IMG/VR virus record: IMGVR_UViG_3300031576_000293
Coordinates: 1 to 20,468 of that record
Origin: a virus
Direction: 5' to 3' (one strand)
DNA length: 20,468 bases
A program made the translations under genes and the position numbers. Under the pieces are notes generated by a model. The model had not been told where the DNA came from and did not search any database. It worked only from the letters and a program-made list of their open reading frames with translations. How positions within the stretch are numbered: the first letter of the stretch is position 1; each line of letters begins with the position of its first letter. Positions 12,409 to 17,938 of this stretch are shown here, in pieces.

Positions 12409-13020
12409 ATTGTTGTTGGCAGGACGAGTCCCCGGCACGATCGGCCCAGGCACTTCGGATCATAGTTGAGGCAGTGTGCTTCCCTGATCCTCACCCGTAG
12501 GTTCAGTGCATACCTTGGGCCGATCGTGCCGGGGACTCTCACAGGGTCCGCAGAGTCGTCGGCCTAGAGGCTCGGTCCCTCCAAACGGTCCCTGCTACCT
12601 TTCGTGTCGGTTCAAGGGATAGTAGACCCCTTGGGCCGGTCGCATTGCAACTACCGACTTCGCATGGTTCCCACGACCATGGTTGCACTGTTGGTATCAG
12701 GATCGCGGACTCGCTCGGCCACACGCTTCGCTTTCGGTCCAGGCTTCGCCGTCACCTACTCCCGCTCGCGGTCCGACTCTCGCCGGCATGGTGAAGGACT
12801 CCCCGCCAGGGTGCCCAGCCCCACAGTGCGTTGCACTCGGACCACGGTTTCGGACGCATATTGCCCGAACCTATCCTGTCATCCCTGTCGCCATGATGGC
12901 CGTACGATCGTGCTGTAACTTCCACAGCCACAGCCGCCGCGTAGGAGCCTTTCGGCACTTTCGCACCATGATTCCCGCTTTCTCCTGACGGCCCGCACGT
13001 ACCGACCGCTCGCACGGTGA
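12409..13020 (-). ncRNA. candidate large structured noncoding RNA (5' end uncertain)
   Basis: No convincing gene fits here, yet the minus strand folds into many perfect helices. They are the 23-bp stem (12426-12448 with 12516-12538), CAGGG/CCCTG (12542/12590), CAAGGG/CCCTTG (12613/12628), CATGGT/ACCATG (12663/12676), a 5-bp AGTGC hairpin (12825-12837), GCTGT/ACAGC (12912/12924), GCC-GAAA-GGC (12947-12956) and GGCCGT/ACGGCC (12988-12993 with 12898-12903). TGCAAC/GTTGCA and GTCGGT/ACCGAC cross each other as an H-type pseudoknot (12606-12687). A terminator ends the region. Size, phage location and a nearby tRNA recall the GOLLD/ROOL classes of large ornate RNAs, but I cannot confirm membership. 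The transcript may begin as far up as about 13375. Confidence 0.6.
12426..12538. repeat. 23-bp perfect inverted repeat (67-bp spacer)
   Basis: Positions 12426-12448 and 12516-12538 are exact reverse complements (GAGTCCCCGGCACG... and its mirror). The spacer carries further pairing: GGATCA/TGATCC and GCACT/AGTGC on the minus strand. In RNA it would form a very stable long hairpin just before the terminator; in DNA it could be a cruciform or binding site. Confidence 0.85.
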
Positions 13021-13140
13021 GTCGTCGCGGCCCGCGGATCGAGCCCGGGACCTTGAACGCCGGATTATCGGCCCGCCGGGTTAGCGGCGGCCCTTGCGGG
13101 CGGGCGGGCAAGATTATCCGTGTCAGGGTATGTCGGTTTC

Positions 13141-13301
13141 CGTGCGGCCGACAAGTCGATTGAGGGGTTTCGGTTGAGTCCGGCCAGCCTTGTCGCGTCG
13201 GCCGTGGCCTAGCGTGCTGCGGGGACTTCGGGGCGATCGGGTTAGTAGTGTGCTACCGCGGCCCCTAACCTATTGTCCAGAATCGACTTGTCGGCCGCAC
13301 G
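13141..13301. repeat. 21-bp perfect inverted repeat (119-bp spacer)
   Basis: Positions 13141-13161 (starting CGTGCGGCCGACAAG) and 13281-13301 are exact reverse complements. Within the spacer GGTTAG (13240-13245) and CTAACC (13265-13270) also pair around a small GTAG-TGTG-CTAC hairpin. Large nested palindromes near the ends of T7-like genomes have been tied to replication and end formation; such a role here is inference. Confidence 0.85.
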
Positions 13302-13382
13302 TCGGCCCCTCATCGCGGCCCGGCCTATGACGGGCGGTCAGTCTCGACCAGCCCGCGGGTCCTCCGCACTTGAGGCACTTGT

Positions 13383-13410
13383 AAGGTACGATGCGGGCGG
13401 GCAGGGTCAA
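13383..13410 (-). promoter_or_regulatory. possible host sigma70-type promoter, leftward
   Basis: On the minus strand TTGACC (13410-13405), a 16-base spacer and TACCTT (13388-13383) fit a -35/-10 pair of the TTGACN/TANNNT kind, with a run of seven T upstream that could act as an UP-like element. It would start a transcript near 13375 that covers the inverted repeat, the structured RNA and the early genes. The -10 match is weak. Confidence 0.35.
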
Positions 13411-13508
13411 GGTCCGAGAACGAAAAAAACAGGCCGCCTCCCGCACACGCGGTATAGCCCGCCCAGCCCGCACAGCTTGCAGGCCCCCTGCGGCGCCACG
13501 CGGGGCAC

Positions 13509-13725
13509 GATTATCACCCGCGCCCGGCCAGGCCCGATAATGCGCAGGGCACGATATTATGGGGCACGTCCGGGAATAGCGGCGCGCGCAGGGCGGGGCG
13601 CGAGGGATTATTGGGTAGGTCCGATAATCGCGGCGGCACACAGGGCACGACATTATTGGGTACGTCCGGTAATAGTGGCGGTGCGCAGGGCGGGGCACGG
13701 GGGGTTATCGGGTAGGTCCGATAAC
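13509..13725. repeat. array of five ATTAT-type palindromes in a 96-bp higher-order repeat
   Basis: Five palindromic sites occur at about 13509-13541, 13555-13578, 13606-13629, 13652-13673 and 13704-13725, at 42-52-bp steps. The best are GTTATCGG-6-CCGATAAC (perfect, 13704-13725) and GATTATTGG-6-CCGATAATC (8 of 9). Between them alternate two GC-rich linkers, one with CAGGGCACGA and one with CAGGGCGGGGC. Sites two and four share CGTCCGG and sites three and five share AGGTCCGATAA, so a unit of 96 bp (two sites) is duplicated. Candidate roles: operator, origin iteron or end-maturation array. Confidence 0.8.
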
Positions 13726-13765
13726 TCGCTCCGCGCCTCCCCCTGCGCGAACCCTTGCCAGGCAA

Positions 13766-13836
13766 CATGGCGACCGGGGGTCGAACCCGGGCCTGCGGCT
13801 TGAGGGGCCGACGTGCTTCCACTACACCACCGCCAC
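13766..13836 (-). tRNA. tRNA, anticodon CUC (Glu), with unusual C33
   Basis: The minus strand folds as a 71-nt tRNA: acceptor GTGGCGG/TCGCCAT (7 bp with two G-U), D-arm GTGT-AGTGGAA-GCAC, anticodon stem with CGGC/GCCG and loop CCCTCAA, variable AGGC, T-arm CCGGG-TTCGACC-CCCGG, discriminator G. The anticodon reads CUC, pointing to Glu. Position 33 is C where U is nearly universal, and base pair 27-43 is T-C, so it may be decayed or specialised. CCA is not encoded. It lies 35 bases past the last late gene. Confidence 0.8.
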
Positions 13837-13871
13837 AGCGCGCCTGGGGGCGCTGGAGGTCGCCTGGGGCG

Positions 13872-14141
13872 TCAGCAGCCCTTGTCCCCTCCCAGGGCCT
13901 CCTGGCGCTTCACGCGCTCGTCCCGGGCTCCCAGGCGATGGTCTGCCCGGGAGACGATGGACAGCGTGTCCACCTCGTGTGCCATCAGGCACCGGGAGAT
14001 CCACTGCGCCAGGTCGTCCTCCTGCCCAGCCTCGGGCTCCTTGCAGCCATGCAACTTGCGCAGCAGCTCGGCCATCCGGGACGCCCTGCGCTGCCTGACC
14101 TCCGCGTCCGTGGACAACGGCTCGTCCGTGCGACCTCTCAT
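13872..14141 (-). CDS. hypothetical protein, 89 aa, last late gene
   Basis: The ATG at 14141 has AGGAGGAAGCG upstream and overlaps the previous stop as ATGA. The protein is helical and charged (AEVRQRRASRMAELLRKLHG; QEDDLAQWISRCLMAHEVDT) and ends with two Cys-containing polar residues (KGC). No family recognised. It closes the terminase block before the tRNA. Confidence 0.65.
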   Translation of the reverse strand: MRGRTDEPLSTDAEVRQRRASRMAELLRKLHGCKEPEAGQEDDLAQWISRCLMAHEVDTLSIVSRADHRLGARDERVKRQEALGGDKGC

Positions 14142-14401
14142 CGCTTCCTCCTGCTCTTGGGCTTGGGGATCCGTGCCCCCGCCCTGCGCGCCTCGCTGAG
14201 GGCGATGGCGACGGCCTGCTTCTTGCTGGTGACGTGCGCCCCGCTGCCGGAGCGCAGGGTTCCCCGCTTGAACTCGGACAGGACTACCCCCACCTTCTCC
14301 TTGGCGGGGACGTGCTTCCGCTTGGCCGCCCCGGCCCCGGGCTTGTCAGCATGCTTCATGGCCCTGCGCTTCCGTCTCTCTGCTGGCGTGTGGCTTGGCA
14401 T
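14138..14401 (-). CDS. DUF6496-like basic phage protein, 87 aa
   Basis: The ATG at 14401 overlaps the upstream stop as TGATG, with GAGGATGG before it. A long very basic N-terminus (RRKRRAMKHADKPG; AAKRKHVPAKEK) is followed by VVLSEFKRGTLRSGSGAHVT and SKKQAVAIALSEARRAGARI. The pattern V..EFKxGTLxSGSGxxVTxxKQAxAIALSEAR.AGxxIP is the core of the DUF6496 family, common in phages beside terminase or head genes. Biological role unknown; DNA binding is suggested by charge. Confidence 0.85.
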   Translation of the reverse strand: MPSHTPAERRKRRAMKHADKPGAGAAKRKHVPAKEKVGVVLSEFKRGTLRSGSGAHVTSKKQAVAIALSEARRAGARIPKPKSRRKR

Positions 14402-14952
14402 CAGACCATCCTCGGCCTGCGAGGCCCCATCGTGTCGGGGAGGCCCAGCAGGGTCTTGCGCCCCTCCGCGGGGTTCAGGGCGCGCTTGTTGGGGGTATCG
14501 AACATCGTCGCAGTCCTGGCCTGCTTGAGGATGCGGCCTGTCTTGAACGGGTCGCGGACCTTCTTGGTGAAAGCCGCTCTGGTCTGCTGGGACTCCTCCA
14601 CGAGCTTCATCGCCTGGTCCCGGGGCATGGCACGGTTCTCCTGTGCAGTGGGATCCAGGCCCGTGCGCTGGGAGAAGTGGGCCATGCGACGGGCCTCGTT
14701 GACCTCCATGAGCCGGCGGGCTGCTTTCATCCCCGCGAGAGGGAGGCCGCTCTGCGGATCCACCAGTTTGACCTCCCGGCCCGCCGCGGATTCCTTCTCC
14801 AGGAATGCCCTGGCCGCCAAGTCCCGCTCCGACCGGGACGTGGGCGTGAACTGCTCCTGCGATCGGCTCGCCAGCCGGGCCGCCTCCTCCGCCGCCCTCC
14901 GACGCCGCTCCATCGCTGCTGCCTCGGGCAGCACGCGCTTCATTCCAGCCAT
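14401..14952 (-). CDS. hypothetical helical protein downstream of terminase, 183 aa
   Basis: The ATG at 14952 overlaps the terminase stop as TGATG with GGAGGCGAACCTG before it; a GTG at 14967 is less likely. The protein is almost fully helical with many charged residues (MERRRRAAEEAARLASRSQE; GMKAARRLMEVNEARRMAHF) and has a Pro/Arg-rich end. Coupling to terminase suggests a packaging or virion role, but no domain is recognised. Confidence 0.75.
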   Translation of the reverse strand: MAGMKRVLPEAAAMERRRRAAEEAARLASRSQEQFTPTSRSERDLAARAFLEKESAAGREVKLVDPQSGLPLAGMKAARRLMEVNEARRMAHFSQRTGLDPTAQENRAMPRDQAMKLVEESQQTRAAFTKKVRDPFKTGRILKQARTATMFDTPNKRALNPAEGRKTLLGLPDTMGPRRPRMV

Positions 14953-16766
14953 CAGGTTCGCCTCCACCCGCGGGTGCCCCGGGCCGCGTAGCCGCGCGCC
15001 GGCTGATCCTCCCGCAGGAGCCTTTGCATGTCCAACGGCATCCCGGCCCCCGCAGAGATGGACCTCCCCATCCTCTGCTGCTTGAGCCAGGCTCGCTGGT
15101 GATCCTTCGCCGCCTGCTCCGCGCTGCGGCGCTTCCTACCCTCCGCCACCTGGGCCGGGTCTGACTGAACCAGGTCCGGGAACTGTGCGCAGGCCCCGGC
15201 CAGGGCGTCCAGCAGGTCATCCTGCGGAAGGCAGCCCCGATCGTAGGTGACGTGCGTGTACTGGTGGGTCAGGGCCTCGCACCGGGCCACCCTGGGGTCC
15301 ACGACCATCCGGTGCATGCGGGCCAGCGGCCCGAGCACGTCGATGATGCGCTTCTCCTTCTGCCCGGACGCACGGTGCTCCGTGACCTGCGCCTGGCAGT
15401 ATCGAGCCAGGGCGGAAGCCAGGAGCTTCGCGTACATCCCGTCCCCGAAGTTGGACTCGACCACGACCTCCTTGACGCCGTTCTCCCATGCGACCCGGGC
15501 AAGCTTGTCCAGCACGGCATCCGACGTGCCATCTCCTCGCAGGGCACCCACGGCGTGCACGAACACCATGCCCTGCGTGGCCTTGGCGACGCACCAGGCC
15601 ACCTCATCCTTGCCGCGGCCCGATGGGTCCACGTACATGAGTGATCTCACGTACGCCACCCAGTCCTTCTCGTAGAACACCGGCCCGTGCAGGCAGTCCC
15701 CCTGGAGGCCGCCGTGGTCGATGGAGCGGCCGATGGGGCTGGTGGTCCCCCACACGACTCGGGACGGCGCCATGTCCGCGGCGCAGTCCATCACGATCCA
15801 GTCCCGCAGCTTCAGCGGGTACTTGTCCTCGTCCGCCATGGACGGGTCCAGGAGGAACTGGAGGGCGAACATGATCGGCCCCTCTATGGCCTCCTTCACC
15901 GTCAGGTCCTTGTCGTCGAAGCGCTCCGGGTACGTAGGATCCCCCGTCCGCGCCTCCCCGCGTTCCAGCCTGCCCAGGAGCATCGGGGACACGTCCCTGC
16001 ACCGCACCGCGTCCCGCAGGTCCGGGTAGCGCGCCGGCCAGCGCCGGAGGACGTACCGCTTGTCCAGGTACTTCAGGTACAGGGAGTCCAGCGACTGCGG
16101 GGTGCCCATGATGAGGATACACCCATGCGGGTTGGTCATCAGGGACTCGAACTCCCTGCACTTCTCGTGCAGCTTCTCCCGCTTCCCCACCGTGCCGCTG
16201 TTCTCCGGGATCTCCACGTCGTCGGCCACCACCACGTCCGGGTGGATGCCGGTGAACGACGTGTGGATGCCGTAGGCGCGGCACGACGGGTCCGGGTCTC
16301 GCTGCGCCCTGGCCCCGCACTCGAACCTGTCCTCGCTGTCGAGCATGTCCTTGCGGTAGTCGCTCAGCGCGTTCTGGTCCGCCAGCCTGGGGGCTAGAGG
16401 GCTCAGCAGGGGATGCCCGTCGAACAGACTGCGGACGAACTTCACCATGCGGTTGGCGAAGTCCTGCGTGGACGTGACCACTGCGACCTTGATGTCAGGG
16501 TTGCAGTAGAACAGCCATGCGATGAAGATGGCGACGATGATGCTCTTGCCTGCGCCGCGCTGACACTGGACCTGGCCCCTGGACTTCCCGTCCTCCGAGA
16601 TGGAGAGTGTCTGCATCCAGTCCGCCACGTCGAACACCAGCCAGGCCGGGTCGTCGTAGTGCAGGACCTCGCGGAAGCAGAAGTCCACGAAGTTGCGGAA
16701 GTCGTACTTGAGCGGGTCTGCGCACCCGTCCTCGATCCGCGTCAGCCGCCGCAGGCAGTCGTTCAT
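14952..16766 (-). CDS. terminase large subunit (T7 gp19 type)
   Basis: This protein would package phage DNA into the prohead: an ATPase motor followed by a nuclease. The ATPase has Walker A CQRGAGKS (Lys74), Walker B VVVADDVEIPENS (Asp182-Glu185; T7 gp19 has ADDVEIPSNS) and motif III GTPQS (221-225). The nuclease has Asp380 (MYVDPSGRG), Glu437 (VVVESNFGDG) and Asp516/517 (LPQDDLLDAL). At 604 aa it is the usual length. The ATG overlaps the upstream stop as TGATG. It follows TerS by one gene, as in T7-like phages. Confidence 0.97.
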   Translation of the reverse strand: MNDCLRRLTRIEDGCADPLKYDFRNFVDFCFREVLHYDDPAWLVFDVADWMQTLSISEDGKSRGQVQCQRGAGKSIIVAIFIAWLFYCNPDIKVAVVTSTQDFANRMVKFVRSLFDGHPLLSPLAPRLADQNALSDYRKDMLDSEDRFECGARAQRDPDPSCRAYGIHTSFTGIHPDVVVADDVEIPENSGTVGKREKLHEKCREFESLMTNPHGCILIMGTPQSLDSLYLKYLDKRYVLRRWPARYPDLRDAVRCRDVSPMLLGRLERGEARTGDPTYPERFDDKDLTVKEAIEGPIMFALQFLLDPSMADEDKYPLKLRDWIVMDCAADMAPSRVVWGTTSPIGRSIDHGGLQGDCLHGPVFYEKDWVAYVRSLMYVDPSGRGKDEVAWCVAKATQGMVFVHAVGALRGDGTSDAVLDKLARVAWENGVKEVVVESNFGDGMYAKLLASALARYCQAQVTEHRASGQKEKRIIDVLGPLARMHRMVVDPRVARCEALTHQYTHVTYDRGCLPQDDLLDALAGACAQFPDLVQSDPAQVAEGRKRRSAEQAAKDHQRAWLKQQRMGRSISAGAGMPLDMQRLLREDQPARGYAARGTRGWRRT

Positions 16767-17122
16767 CAGTTCCCGATTCCCGCATCCAGGTCAATGTCCT
16801 CGTCGATGTAGTCGAACCAAATGTCAATCTCGGTGATGCCAACGGCGGCCGCGTCCACAGTGGCAGTATCCACCTGGACGCCGGACCCCACCTTGCTCTG
16901 CCACAGCGCGGGGCCGAGAGGCATGATGAAGATCCCCGCGCCCAACGCCGTGATGCGGAACGTGGTGATCTCAGTCCCGTCAGCCGTGTTCTCCAGCCGC
17001 GGCGATTGCGGTGCGCTGGTGGTGATCACCACCCCGTAGATGGCGACCCGGGCGTTCGCCTTGACGGCGACGATCACGTCCCCAGCGGCGCCGTCTGCAA
17101 CGGTGATCTTTGCGTGCTTCAT
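16766..17122 (-). CDS. small beta-rich protein between TerS and TerL, 118 aa
   Basis: The ATG at 17122 overlaps the upstream stop as ATGA, and its stop overlaps the terminase ATG as TGATG. The sequence is all strands (KHAKITVADGAAGDVIVAVK; ARVAIYGVVITTSAP; TFRITALGAGIFIMPLGP), ending in an acidic EIDIWFDYIDEDID. It resembles the small jelly-roll-like proteins found near phage structural genes, suggesting a virion decoration role; I cannot name a family. Confidence 0.7.
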   Translation of the reverse strand: MKHAKITVADGAAGDVIVAVKANARVAIYGVVITTSAPQSPRLENTADGTEITTFRITALGAGIFIMPLGPALWQSKVGSGVQVDTATVDAAAVGITEIDIWFDYIDEDIDLDAGIGN

Positions 17123-17427
17123 GAATCAGTCCCTGTAAGCTTGAACGGCGCCCGGGCTGCGATAGCCTTCCGCAGCTCCGCGTGTGCCGTGCCGGGCAGG
17201 TCCAGCCCGGTGACCTCGTTGTCCCTGAGGAATCCTCTGGCAGCGGTCAGGATGCCGTAGCTGCGCCCTGTCTTAGAGTCGCGCAGGGCCTCCACCAATC
17301 GCCTGGTCGTCAGCTCGTGGACCAGTGCGAGCTGCTCGTCCGGCGACAAGCCGGACACGTCTGCGTTCTCGATGGCGTCGTCCCACAACTTGGGAGCCTC
17401 GCCTTCCGGGATCATCTCGTCTGTCAT
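17119..17427 (-). CDS. small terminase / DNA maturase A-like protein (T7 gp18 type)
   Basis: The ATG at 17427 has GGAGAAGCC upstream and overlaps the previous stop as ATGA. The 102-aa protein has an acidic start, LSPDEQLALVHELTTRRLVE and then RSYGILTAARGFLRDNEVTG. The ...ILTAARGFLRDN... helix and the size match gp18-type small terminases, in which the pattern ILxxARxFLKDN is usual. It would recognise concatemer DNA and stimulate TerL. Its place one gene before TerL supports this. Confidence 0.82.
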   Translation of the reverse strand: MTDEMIPEGEAPKLWDDAIENADVSGLSPDEQLALVHELTTRRLVEALRDSKTGRSYGILTAARGFLRDNEVTGLDLPGTAHAELRKAIAARAPFKLTGTDS

Positions 17428-17585
17428 GGCTTCTCCAGCCGCCGCAGGCGGTCCTCGTGGTCCGACACGCGCTGGCACATGATCTTCAGCTTGGCGTCGA
17501 TGTGCCCTAGCTGCTTGGCGATCCTGAGCAGGAGCCCGACCGCGCTGGAGCCGATCACGACGCCCATGGCCTCAACTACCCCCAT
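17424..17585 (-). CDS. small membrane/coiled-coil protein, 53 aa (lysis-related?)
   Basis: An ATG at 17585 with TTGGAGGACGGCA upstream opens the frame; a second ATG follows six codons later. A hydrophobic start (GVVIGSSAVGLLLRIAKQLG) is followed by a coiled-coil-like end (KLKIMCQRVSDHEDRLRRLE). This design is shared by some small phage membrane proteins, and in T7 the corresponding spot near gene 18 holds lysis genes (17.5 and 18.5), so a lysis role is a guess. Both ends overlap neighbours. Confidence 0.55.
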   Translation of the reverse strand: MGVVEAMGVVIGSSAVGLLLRIAKQLGHIDAKLKIMCQRVSDHEDRLRRLEKP

Positions 17586-17928
17586 TGCCGTCCTCCAACT
17601 TGGCCAGAGCCACGGCCAGATCGCGCATGGCCTCCTCGCGCTCCTGGTCAGCCTCCTTGCGGCGCTTCTCCAGCTTGTTGACTGCCAGCTTGCCCACCCC
17701 GGCCACGGTGACGCCGCCGGCGGCAGCGCTGAGCAGGATCTGTTGGAGGATCGGGCCAGCTCCCGGGATCATGCCTGCGGCGCCGATCAGACCCTGCTCA
17801 AAGGTGTCTACCAGGGCGCCGACCTCGACGCCGAGGATGATCTCTCCCGCCGGGCCGCGCCCGACGCCGCACCCTGAGAGTAGAAGTCCTGACAGGATGG
17901 TGAATATTGCAGTTGCGATGTACTTCAT
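17572..17928 (-). CDS. lipoprotein with hydrophobic middle and coiled-coil end, 118 aa
   Basis: The ATG at 17928 follows AAGGGGAGACAC, ten bases after the tail-fibre stop. A lipoprotein signal, KYIATAIFTILSGLLLSGC, has the lipobox L-S-G-Cys20. A Gly-rich hydrophobic region (PILQQILLSAAAGGVTVAGV) and a charged helix (KLEKRRKEADQEREEAMRDL) follow. A lipid-anchored envelope protein is likely. Its place next to a small membrane protein could indicate a lysis pair (for example an outer spanin), but no direct motif shows this. Confidence 0.7.
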   Translation of the reverse strand: MKYIATAIFTILSGLLLSGCGVGRGPAGEIILGVEVGALVDTFEQGLIGAAGMIPGAGPILQQILLSAAAGGVTVAGVGKLAVNKLEKRRKEADQEREEAMRDLAVALAKLEDGNGGS

Positions 17929-17938
17929 GTGTCTCCCC

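Larger units (their letters stand above)
13021..13765. other. gene-free region with palindromes and repeats between tRNA and structured RNA
   Basis: Open frames exist on both strands but they only translate the repeats and show no ribosome sites, so I list no gene. The stretch contains the 21-bp inverted repeat, the palindrome array, a candidate promoter and two isolated half-sites, GATTATCGG at 13063-13071 and GATTATCCG at 13112-13120. In T7-like genomes the terminase block and the early block meet at the genome ends, so this may include terminal-repeat or concatemer-junction sequence; that is inference. Confidence 0.6.

Noticed and set aside
12409-13020. RNase P RNA, tmRNA or group I intron as identity of the structured RNA
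   Set aside because: I see no RNase P core (GAGGAAAGTCC-like), no tmRNA tag frame with tRNA ends and no clear group I P7 core; exon interruption is also absent.
13030-13070. Second tRNA-like T-arm on the minus strand (CCCGGGCTCGATC...)
   Set aside because: One T-stem pair fails and no matching 5' acceptor strand is found at the needed distance.
13509-13725. CRISPR array
   Set aside because: Repeat units are palindromic but diverged, the linkers are themselves repeated rather than unique, and no cas genes are present.
13270-13822. Open frames on both strands across the palindrome array, with repeated YRTYPI-type peptides
   Set aside because: The peptides are translations of the DNA repeat in several frames, lack ribosome sites and show no protein-like composition.
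14138-15220. A 360-codon open frame overlapping the terminase 3' part and the gene after it
   Set aside because: Only its last 87 codons (from the ATG at 14401) match a known family; the rest is Gly/Pro/Arg-rich shadow of two other genes.
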